Shown here piece after piece: positions 1 through 6,185 of a stretch of DNA of 6,566 nt. The stretch's first letter is position 1; each line of letters opens with the position of its first letter. The stretch lies in NCBI GenBank assembly GCA_005879775.1, contig VBJX01000071.1, positions 1 to 6,566 of the forward strand, in the 5' to 3' direction. The notes beneath the pieces are model-generated. The model did no database searches. It was not told the origin of the DNA and saw nothing but the letters and a program-made list of their open reading frames with translations. Made by a program: the position numbers and the translations under genes. The DNA comes from Chloroflexota bacterium. Its GTDB lineage: Bacteria; Chloroflexota; Limnocylindria; QHBO01.

Positions 1-2663
1 CGAGTCGCCTCCATCTCGTCGAGCACCGTCTCGACACTGCTGGTTCGGCCACCCTCCGCAATCCCTGCCTGCACGCCGCGCTCCATGAGGCTCGCTGTCG
101 CGCCGCGGCGTCTGCCACGGTTGTTGGCGTCCTCGCGAATGATGATCGCGTCGAAGTGGTGGGCCGCGATCCTGCCCAGCTCGACGATGTCCTCGTCGCG
201 GCGGTCGCCGGCGGTGGCCATCACCCCGATCCGCCGCCCGGTGACCAGCGGCCGGCGTCCGCCTGCCGACGGCTCGGCCAGGAGATCGACGAACTCGCCA
301 AGGGCAGCCACCGCTGGCGGGTTGTGGGCATAGTCCACGATCACCCGGTAGCCATCCAGCTCGAACATGTTGAGGCGCCCCGGCGCCATGAAGTAGCTGG
401 TGCTGAAGGTGCGCAGCCCCTGGCGGATGTCGTGCAGGTGCGCGCCGGCCGCCCAGGCTGCCCCGGCCGCGGCCAGGGCGTTCTGGACGTTCATTCGGGC
501 ACGCCCCTCGAACGTGGCCGGCAGGAGGTGGGTCCAGACGAGCGGCATGCTCTTGCGCCCGTGCTGGAGCACGATCATCTCCCCGTTGTGGCCCGCCTCA
601 ATGGTCACCGCGCGACGGCCACGGGAGGCCTGGCGGCGGATCACCTCGTTGCCCGGATCCATGCTGAAGTAGATGACCGACCCTGAGCAATGGCGCCCCA
701 TGGCCGCCACCAGCGGGTCGTCGGCGTTCAGCACCGCCGTCCCATCACGCGGCACGGCCTCGACCACGACCTGCTTGACCGCGGCCAGCTGACGCATCGA
801 GGTGATGCCGCCGATTCCCAGGTGGTCGCCGGTGACGTTGAGGACGACGGCCACGTCATTGCGGTCGTAGCCCAGCCCGGCGCGCAGAATGCCGCCGCGG
901 GCCACCTCGAAGACGGCCATCTCCACGTTCGGGTTCTGGAGCACGGTCGAGGCTGACCGCGGCCCGCTCATGTCGCCGCGCCGGATGAGGCGCCCGTCGA
1001 CCATGATTCCATCGGTGCTGGTGACCCCCACCTTGCGGCCCATCCCTTTCAGGATGTGGGCGATCATCCGGGCGGTGGTCGTCTTGCCGTTGCTGCCGGT
1101 GACCGCCAGGATCGGGATCCGTGACGGTGAGCCCGGCGGGAAGAGCATGTCGATCACCGGCTTGGCGACGTACTGCGCCTCGCCCTCGGTGGGGTGGGTG
1201 TGCATCCGGAATCCCGGCGCCGCGTTGACCTCCACGATGCCGCCGCCGGTCTGTCGCACCGGCAGGCTGATGTCCGGGCAGATGAAGTCGATCCCGGCAA
1301 GGTCGAGCCCCACCACCTTGGCGGCAAGCTCGGCGATCTCGGCGTTCTCCGGATGGATCTCGTCGGTGCGATCGATGCTGATGCCGCCGGTGCTCATGTT
1401 GCCGGTGCGCTTGAGGTAGACGCGCTGGCCGGCCGGCACCAAGTCGCCCAGCTCGAATCCCTGTTCGCGGGCGTACTCGATCGATTCCCCATCGAGGCCG
1501 ATGCGGGTCAGCACCCTCTCGTGGCCGATGCCTCGCCGTGGATCGGCATTGGTCAGCTCGACGAGCTCGTTCAGCGTGTGCGTCCCGTCGCCCTCGATGT
1601 GGGCCGGGATGCGCTGTGCCACCGCGCGCAGGACGCCGCCGATCACCAGGCAGCGGTAGTCGTTGCCGACCAGAAAGGTCTCCACCACCACCCCGCCGTT
1701 GCGCGACTCGGCCCGGGCCATGTCATACGCGGCTCGCACCGCGGCGTCATCTGCCAGGTTCAGGATCACCCCGCGGCCGTGGTTGCCGTCGACCGGCTTG
1801 ACGGCGACCGGAAAGCCGATGCGCGCCGCCGCCGCGGCGGCCTCGTCCACGTTGCGCACCACCTCGGAGCGGGGGACCGGCACCCCGGTCCCGGCCAGCA
1901 GCTGGTTGGTGAGCTTCTTGTCCGAGGCGATGTCGACCCCCAGCGAGCTGGTCTGGGAGGTGATCGTGGCGCGTATCCGCTTCTGATAGACCCCGTGCCC
2001 GAGCTGCACGAGCGACTGCTGGTTGAGGCGGATCCATGGGATGTCGCGCAGGTTCGCCTCGTCCAGGATGGCCTGCGTCGACGGCCCGAGCGCCGCGCGC
2101 TCGGCGAGACGCACGAGCCCTTCGAACTCCACTGCGAAGCCGAAGGTCGGATCGGGCTCGACGAGGTTATTGACGATCCGCACCGCCAGCCGTCCGGCGG
2201 CCAGGCCGACGCTCTCCTCGGCGTACGAGTAGACGACGTTGTAGCGGCCGGGCTCACCCGTGCCGCGGGTCTTGCCGCGTCCCACCTCGGTGCCGGCGTC
2301 GCGCTGCAGCTGGAGCGCCACGTGCTCGGCAACGTGACCGAGCCAGGTCCCCTCACGCAGGCGGCGGGTGAAGCCACCCGCCTTGCCGGTGGAGCAGGAA
2401 TGCTGGCCGACCCCCGGCAGCAGCTCCAGGAGCGCATCGGTGAAGCCGGGAAGGGTGTTGGTCGGGAACGCCTCGAGGACGCCGAGGTCGACCACCATCT
2501 TGATGGTGGGGTCGTAGCTCCAGTAATTGGGACCGCGGAAGACCCGCGTTTCCACGATGGTCACCGAACCGCGCGGGGTCGACCCCTTGGCCTGGCGCGC
2601 GGCCGCCTCCCGTCGTTCGGTGGTGCGCCGTCGGGCGGCGGTCTCGCTCACTCGCTCGCTCAC
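1..2663 (-). CDS. cphA: Cyanophycin synthetase CphA (C-terminus cut by the window edge)
   Basis: CphA polymerises cyanophycin in the cytoplasm, using ATP to add Asp to the backbone and then Arg to each Asp beta-carboxyl. About 887 codons are open without a stop. The N domain starts near residue 34 and holds FRGPNYWS (42-49) and HVAEH (110-114). The ATP-grasp domain, which adds Asp, holds KPVDGNHGRGV (289-299) and the CphA hallmark EVNAAPGFRMH (478-488). The Mur-ligase-like domain, which adds Arg, holds the P-loop GSNGKTTT (523-530), GDHLG (612-616) and DYAHNP (777-782). Both ATP sites look intact, so this is a CphA1-type enzyme rather than CphA2. By comparison with family members of roughly 870-900 residues, the missing tail should be a few tens of residues. 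The GTG start at 2663 is chosen because it overlaps the cphB stop (GTGA) and has AGGAGG 7 nt upstream. It gives an Arg-rich extension of about 33 residues before the conserved core; GTG at 2564 is the alternative but has no Shine-Dalgarno sequence. Confidence 0.96.
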   Translation of the reverse strand, partial: MSERVSETAARRRTTERREAAARQAKGSTPRGSVTIVETRVFRGPNYWSYDPTIKMVVDLGVLEAFPTNTLPGFTDALLELLPGVGQHSCSTGKAGGFTRRLREGTWLGHVAEHVALQLQRDAGTEVGRGKTRGTGEPGRYNVVYSYAEESVGLAAGRLAVRIVNNLVEPDPTFGFAVEFEGLVRLAERAALGPSTQAILDEANLRDIPWIRLNQQSLVQLGHGVYQKRIRATITSQTSSLGVDIASDKKLTNQLLAGTGVPVPRSEVVRNVDEAAAAAARIGFPVAVKPVDGNHGRGVILNLADDAAVRAAYDMARAESRNGGVVVETFLVGNDYRCLVIGGVLRAVAQRIPAHIEGDGTHTLNELVELTNADPRRGIGHERVLTRIGLDGESIEYAREQGFELGDLVPAGQRVYLKRTGNMSTGGISIDRTDEIHPENAEIAELAAKVVGLDLAGIDFICPDISLPVRQTGGGIVEVNAAPGFRMHTHPTEGEAQYVAKPVIDMLFPPGSPSRIPILAVTGSNGKTTTARMIAHILKGMGRKVGVTSTDGIMVDGRLIRRGDMSGPRSASTVLQNPNVEMAVFEVARGGILRAGLGYDRNDVAVVLNVTGDHLGIGGITSMRQLAAVKQVVVEAVPRDGTAVLNADDPLVAAMGRHCSGSVIYFSMDPGNEVIRRQASRGRRAVTIEAGHNGEMIVLQHGRKSMPLVWTHLLPATFEGRARMNVQNALAAAGAAWAAGAHLHDIRQGLRTFSTSYFMAPGRLNMFELDGYRVIVDYAHNPPAVAALGEFVDLLAEPSAGGRRPLVTGRRIGVMATAGDRRDEDIVELGRIAAHHFDAIIIREDANNRGRRRGATASLMERGVQAGIAEGGRTSSVETVLDEMEAT

Positions 2664-2671
2664 TCGCTCGC
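2643..2671 (-). repeat. 12-bp tandem repeat across the cphB/cphA junction
   Basis: Read on the minus strand, the unit GCGAGCGAGTGA occurs twice in a row (2671-2660 and 2659-2648), followed by a 5-base partial copy. Each unit contains GTGA. In the first copy this supplies both the cphB stop and the cphA start. In the second copy the GTG is an internal Val codon of cphA. The unit length is a multiple of three, so copy-number changes would add or remove four residues at the CphA N-terminus without breaking either gene. Confidence 0.8.
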
Positions 2672-3664
2672 CTCCTCGTCGCGCCGGGCGCGCAGTGCGC
2701 GGCGGGCGGCACGCTCGGGAGCCGTGTCGTCGGCGCCCTCGGCCGCCACCCGGCGAATGAGGCGTCGGGTGGCGCGGCTGGCAGCCTCCAGCTGGGCGAG
2801 CTCGCGCGCGCTGGCGCCGACCGGTCGCAGCGGAGCCAGCAGGTGCCTTCGTCGCAGGTCGAACCGGTAGCCCGATGGGAGCGAGTGGAGGACGACGCCG
2901 CTGACCATGATCGGCCGATGGCGCTTCACCTCGTAGGCATCGGTCTGCAGTCGGGCTGGGTCGAGGATCATGACCGACCCCTTCCCGATCACCTCCATCA
3001 CGCCCGATGGGCTGACCAGAGCGGCGGTGTCCTCGTCAACCCCCATCCCAAGGAGCGCGGGTGACTGGGCCACCAGGGCCAGCAGCCGGCCAAGGCGGTT
3101 TCGCTGCTCGAAGTGCTGGTCGATGATCACCCCCGGAAGCAGCCCGAGGCCGGCGCTCATCTGGGTCATCCGCTGCTTGGGTGTCGCCCCGCTGGTGCCG
3201 AAGGCGACCATGTGGGTGCTGATCGCCGACGCCCCGGCGCTCGTCCCGGCCACCAGCGTCCCGTGCCGATGCCGCTCGATGATCGCCCGTCCCAGGGCGG
3301 TCCCGCCGATCACGCTCGAGAGCCGCAGCTGGTTGCCGCCGGTCATGAAGATGCCGGTGGCGTCGGTCAGCTGGGTCGCCAGCGCCGGGTCATTGGCCTC
3401 TTCGCGGGTCAGCGGGCGGAGCCCACGCACCTCGGCGACGCCCATCGAGCGGAAGAGGGACTCGTACAGGTCGGTCGCCTCGTCGCCGAGCGACGAGGCG
3501 GTGGATATGATCGCCAGTCGGGCCTCAGGGCCACCCGACAGCGACAGGAACCGCGAGAGGATCTGGCGCTGCCTGAGCTTCTCCTCGGCGCCGCCGATGA
3601 TCAGCAGGTGCCCGACCCGTGGGGCACCTGTGGGCGAGGTGACGGCCATGTTGCCGGGCAGCAT
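2660..3664 (-). CDS. cphB: Cyanophycinase CphB (peptidase family S51)
   Basis: CphB is an intracellular exo-acting serine hydrolase that releases beta-Asp-Arg dipeptides from cyanophycin, mobilising stored nitrogen. The 334-residue protein has the S51 fold signatures: GHLLIIGGAEEK near residue 18, FMTGGNQLRL (106-115), the nucleophile elbow GTSAGAS with Ser142, DQHFEQRNRLGRL from Asp182 (His184), and VDEDTA with Glu211. The spacing Ser142-His184-Glu211 equals that of the Synechocystis CphB triad (Ser132, His174, Glu201), so the enzyme should be active. Cyanobacterial CphB is about 271 residues. The extra length is mainly a charged, Arg-rich helical tail of about 50 residues (284-334), which is not part of the catalytic core. 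The ATG at 3664 has no clear Shine-Dalgarno sequence; Met6 (3649) is a possible alternative start. The gene is first in the operon, overlaps cphA by 4 bp, and is divergent from the J-domain gene. Confidence 0.96.
   Translation of the reverse strand: MLPGNMAVTSPTGAPRVGHLLIIGGAEEKLRQRQILSRFLSLSGGPEARLAIISTASSLGDEATDLYESLFRSMGVAEVRGLRPLTREEANDPALATQLTDATGIFMTGGNQLRLSSVIGGTALGRAIIERHRHGTLVAGTSAGASAISTHMVAFGTSGATPKQRMTQMSAGLGLLPGVIIDQHFEQRNRLGRLLALVAQSPALLGMGVDEDTAALVSPSGVMEVIGKGSVMILDPARLQTDAYEVKRHRPIMVSGVVLHSLPSGYRFDLRRRHLLAPLRPVGASARELAQLEAASRATRRLIRRVAAEGADDTAPERAARRALRARRDEEASE
2671..2676 (-). promoter_or_regulatory. Ribosome binding site of cphA
   Basis: A perfect AGGAGG lies 7 nt before the GTG at 2663, inside the last codons of cphB. 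It decides the start of cphA and supports translational coupling of the two genes. The second in-frame GTG, at 2651, would be 19 nt away, which is too far. Confidence 0.75.
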
Positions 3665-3690
3665 ACCGACAAACGACTAGACTCGATCGA
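3665..3690. promoter_or_regulatory. Compact divergent promoter region, cphBA versus J-domain gene
   Basis: Only 26 bp separate the two divergent ATGs. A TAGACT (3678-3683, plus strand) resembles a -10 hexamer 7 nt before the J-domain ATG. A TAGTCG (3679-3674, minus strand) lies 9 nt before the cphB ATG. The two would overlap back to back and give leaderless or nearly leaderless transcripts, which fits the missing Shine-Dalgarno sequences on both sides. No convincing -35 element was found: TTGCCG at 3651 would leave a 21-nt spacer. An 8-bp palindrome TCGATCGA (3683-3690) abuts the J-domain start and could be an operator. The region is certain to be intergenic; the promoter assignment is inference. 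Confidence 0.3.
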
Positions 3691-4836
3691 ATGTCCCTGC
3701 CCGGCGGCCCCGATGCGGTTCGCACCGAGCAACGCGACTACTACGACGTGCTGGGGGCCGAGCCATCGGCCACGATCGCCGAGCTGCGCGCCTCGTTTCG
3801 GGCCGCGGTCCTGCGCCACCATCCGGATCGGAGCGCCAACGACTCGCTCGCCACGCGGCGCACCTCGATCCTCAACCGGGCCTGGAGCGAGCTCCGCGAC
3901 CCGCTCCGCCGGCTCCACTACGACCGCAGTCTGGAGCGCGGCGCCGCCCCAACCCTTCCCTGGCCACTGGCCGCCGATGAGGCCGCCCGGCCCCTTCGGC
4001 GGCGGGTCCCTGGGCAGCGGGCGCCGAGCCGCTGGCACCTGCCGCAATGGCGCAACGTGCATGGCTTTCGGGTGCCGGTCGAGGTCTTCGTCGCGGGTCC
4101 GGCGGCGCAGAACGCCTGGATCGTGGCCCATCACATCGACGGCCAGGACTGGCGCTCGCACAACGAGCGCTATTGGCTGCGCTACGCCTCGCGTCACTAT
4201 CGCGATCGGGGCCGGATCGACGACTGGCTTGGCGCCCAGGAGCGGCTCGTTGAGCTGGATCCTGCCTTCGAGACGCTGGTGCGCGCCGAGCTGCGCGCCG
4301 CCTACATGGCCAGCGGTGACTTCCTGCGCGGCGTCGGCTTCCTGCGGACCATCGGCCAGCGCTACCCCGCGGCCAGCCCACAGCGGCGCTGGATCGACCG
4401 CGAGCTGCGGGCCCTGCTTGGCGAATATCGGGATGCGCGCGTGCGGCACGGCACTCCGGAGTCCCGCGCCGAGGCCGCCGAGCTGCTGCTCAACTATCTG
4501 GAGGCGCTCGACATGGAGCCGGGCTTCGCTGACGTTCGCGCAGCGATCATGGCGCATCTGCGGGCCGGCAATGGCGGGCGCGCCTCGGAGCTCGTGGAAC
4601 GCGCCGTCTCCGCCCCGGTCGGCGAGCCCGCGCGCTGGTTCAGCCTGGTCCAGCTGCTGACCGAGGCCGGGGAGCTGGAGCGGGCATCGGCCATCCTGGC
4701 GGAGATTGCCCGCGGCGAGCATCCCGAGGCTCTCGATCGGCGCCGGATCCGAGGTGACCCGGCACGCCGCATCTCAGCTGCCAGGGGGAGGCTGGCCAGG
4801 GCGCGAACCCGCGCAGCCCGGGTGGCCGCCGGCTGA
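3691..4836 (+). CDS. J-domain (DnaJ-like, class C) protein with TPR-like helical body
   Basis: The 381-residue protein begins with a J domain at about residues 16-80. It shows DYYDVLG (16-22), the DnaK-stimulating HPD (44-46) and a helix-IV region ending LRRLHYDRSL. It should therefore act as a cytoplasmic co-chaperone recruiting Hsp70/DnaK. There is no Gly/Phe linker, CxxCxGxG zinc finger or DnaJ C-terminal beta domain, so it is a class C J-protein with its own client. A Trp/Arg-rich segment (about 114-175) follows, then helical pairs resembling degenerate tetratricopeptide repeats (about 175-345) and a basic Arg/Ala-rich tail (350-381). No signal peptide or membrane segment is seen. The ATG at 3691 is the only good start; no Shine-Dalgarno sequence fits in front of it. 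The client is unknown. Divergence from cphBA hints at, but does not prove, a link to cyanophycin metabolism. Confidence 0.88.
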   Translation: MSLPGGPDAVRTEQRDYYDVLGAEPSATIAELRASFRAAVLRHHPDRSANDSLATRRTSILNRAWSELRDPLRRLHYDRSLERGAAPTLPWPLAADEAARPLRRRVPGQRAPSRWHLPQWRNVHGFRVPVEVFVAGPAAQNAWIVAHHIDGQDWRSHNERYWLRYASRHYRDRGRIDDWLGAQERLVELDPAFETLVRAELRAAYMASGDFLRGVGFLRTIGQRYPAASPQRRWIDRELRALLGEYRDARVRHGTPESRAEAAELLLNYLEALDMEPGFADVRAAIMAHLRAGNGGRASELVERAVSAPVGEPARWFSLVQLLTEAGELERASAILAEIARGEHPEALDRRRIRGDPARRISAARGRLARARTRAARVAAG

Positions 4837-4857
4837 GCCGATGCACACGGGCGGGCC

Positions 4858-5031
4858 TCAGGGCGCCGCGATCACCTCTACCGGCCCGATCCCCAGGGCC
4901 TCGACGTCTGCGCGGACGGCCGATGCATCGCCGACCGCCAGCACCAGCAGCTCGCCCGGGTCGATGAGCGCAGCGGCGGCCTGCTGGGCCTGGAGCCCGT
5001 CGACCGCCTCGATCTGCGCGCGGTAGCGCTG
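4858..5031 (-). pseudogene. Displaced C-terminus of the M16 subunit in a shifted frame
   Basis: Read from 5031 to the TGA at 4860-4858, this frame gives 57 residues starting QRYRAQIEAV and including ELLVLAVGDASAVRADVEAL. That is the standard M16 ending: a helix, then a beta strand with VGD, then an LG-containing end. It has no start codon or ribosome-binding site of its own and joins naturally to the upstream M16 frame at about residue 384. A joined protein would be about 441 residues. It would stop 21 bp from the end of the convergent J-domain gene, which is a sensible gene boundary. Confidence 0.75.
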
Positions 5032-6185
5032 CCCGGCTCGATGGCGGCGGCGATTCCGAAGGTCGTCTCGAAGCGGAGGGGAAAGACCCCCACCTGGTAG
5101 GTGCGGGCCTGGTCGAGCTCGTCGTCCTCCGGCGGCGCCTGGGGAGCGGCCTCGAGCAGCGCCAGGGTTTCTGCGATCGCTGGGGCGGTCACCTCGGTCT
5201 GCACGGCGGTGGAGGTGCTGAACGGACCTGCCGCCCGGCGCGGGTCGAAGCCGCAGCGAATGCTGTACGTGTAGCCCAGCTCCTCCCGCAGGCGACGCGG
5301 CAGCCGGGCCCAGAACATGCCTCCCAGCAGGGTCGTCTCGACGATCGCCGGAAAGTAGCGCGGATCGAAACGGTCGATCCCGATGCGCCCGATCCGCAGC
5401 TCGCTCTGCACCGAGCCGGGCCGGTCGACGATCACGACTCGCCGTCCGCCCGCCGGGCGCGGCGTGATCGCCCGATGTCCGGGCCCGCTCCCGTTCCAGG
5501 TGCCGAGCTCCCGCTCGGCCGCGCGAAGGACGAGCTCCGCGTCAAAGGCGCCCGCCACGATCAGGTGGGCCAGGCCAGGAGCGTAGTGCGAGGCATGGTG
5601 AGCCTGCACGTCTGCGACCGAGAGCGCCTCCACCGTCTCCGGCAGGCCGGCCGACGGCCGGTGATAGGGCGTATCGGCGTCGTACAGGTGAGCGATGAAG
5701 CACTCGTCGGCCAGCCGCCCGGGCTCGGATCGCGCCTGCAGGATGTCCGTCAGGCGCTCGGCCCGCAGGCGTTCGAACTCGCCCGGATCGAAGCGCGGCT
5801 CACGGAGCATCTCGGCCAGGAGGGCCAGCCCCGGTTCGAGCTGATCGGGAAGCGCCTGGAACGCCGCGCGAGAGCTGTCCCAGCTCGACTCGCTGCTCAT
5901 CTCGATCCCGAGCCGCTCGGTCGCCTCGGCGAAGGCCGCGGCATCCAGGCGCTTCGTGCCCGTGACCAGCAGCTGGGCGGTGAGTGCCGCCACGCCGCCT
6001 TGCCCCTCGTCCTCGGCTGCCGCGCCCGCATCGGCCAGCAGGTGGACGCTGGCCAGGGTTGCGCCCTCGACCGGCACCAGCCAGACGGTCAACCCGTTTG
6101 CCAGGCGGTGCCGGCTGAACGGTGGGAAGTGGTACGGACGCGGCGCGCCGGGAGGCGGGCGCAGCGGGTTGGCGGCGATTGTCAT
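4878..6185 (-). CDS. M16-family peptidase, non-catalytic subunit, frameshifted near its 3' end
   Basis: The literal frame gives 435 residues. It has the M16 N-terminal half (RLANGLTVWLVP, 27-38) and the second half with LGGMFWARLPRRLREELGYTYSI (from 287), which contains the Arg and Tyr residues that M16 partner subunits contribute to substrate binding. The zinc site HxxEH expected at 67-71 reads ALTAQ, so this subunit cannot bind catalytic zinc. It would pair with the HxxEH subunit encoded just upstream, with which it overlaps by ATGA. GAGGGGG at 6196-6190 serves as the ribosome binding site. No signal peptide is evident. After Pro384 the reading turns into an Arg/Ser-rich sequence unlike M16, while the true C-terminus continues in another frame down to 4858. 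About ten family-typical residues (the GLPDDY region) also seem absent, so a small out-of-frame deletion or sequence error is likely. If it is real, the product has an altered tail. Confidence 0.85.
   Translation of the reverse strand: MTIAANPLRPPPGAPRPYHFPPFSRHRLANGLTVWLVPVEGATLASVHLLADAGAAAEDEGQGGVAALTAQLLVTGTKRLDAAAFAEATERLGIEMSSESSWDSSRAAFQALPDQLEPGLALLAEMLREPRFDPGEFERLRAERLTDILQARSEPGRLADECFIAHLYDADTPYHRPSAGLPETVEALSVADVQAHHASHYAPGLAHLIVAGAFDAELVLRAAERELGTWNGSGPGHRAITPRPAGGRRVVIVDRPGSVQSELRIGRIGIDRFDPRYFPAIVETTLLGGMFWARLPRRLREELGYTYSIRCGFDPRRAAGPFSTSTAVQTEVTAPAIAETLALLEAAPQAPPEDDELDQARTYQVGVFPLRFETTFGIAAAIEPGSATARRSRRSTGSRPSRPPLRSSTRASCWCWRSAMHRPSAQTSRPWGSGR

Noticed and set aside
660..690. 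Apparent break in the plus-strand ORFs near 685, suspected as a gene boundary
   Set aside because: The plus-strand TGA here is simply a Ser codon (TCA) of cphA on the minus strand; the cphA frame is uninterrupted.
2575..2586. 12-bp perfect palindrome GGGGTCGACCCC
   Set aside because: It lies within the coding extension of cphA, has no loop or partner site, and such palindromes are expected by chance in GC-rich DNA; it might matter only if cphA starts at 2564.
1194..2870. 558-codon plus-strand ORF opposite cphA
   Set aside because: It is the exact antisense of the cphA codon frame (stop-free because of GC-rich codon bias) and the translation has no recognisable domain; cphA on the other strand has full family motifs.
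3113..4660. 515-codon plus-strand ORF spanning cphB and the J-domain gene
   Set aside because: It crosses the divergent promoter gap, is antisense to cphB and out of frame with the J-domain gene; its composition is Arg/Pro/Ser-rich shadow sequence.
3601..4722. 373-codon minus-strand ORF opposite the J-domain gene
   Set aside because: Antisense shadow of a well-supported J-domain gene, with no family resemblance and no ribosome binding site noticed.
4837..4857. Possible bidirectional terminator between the convergent J-domain and M16 genes
   Set aside because: No stable inverted repeat followed by a T-run was found in these 21 bp; termination may be Rho-dependent or lie inside the genes.
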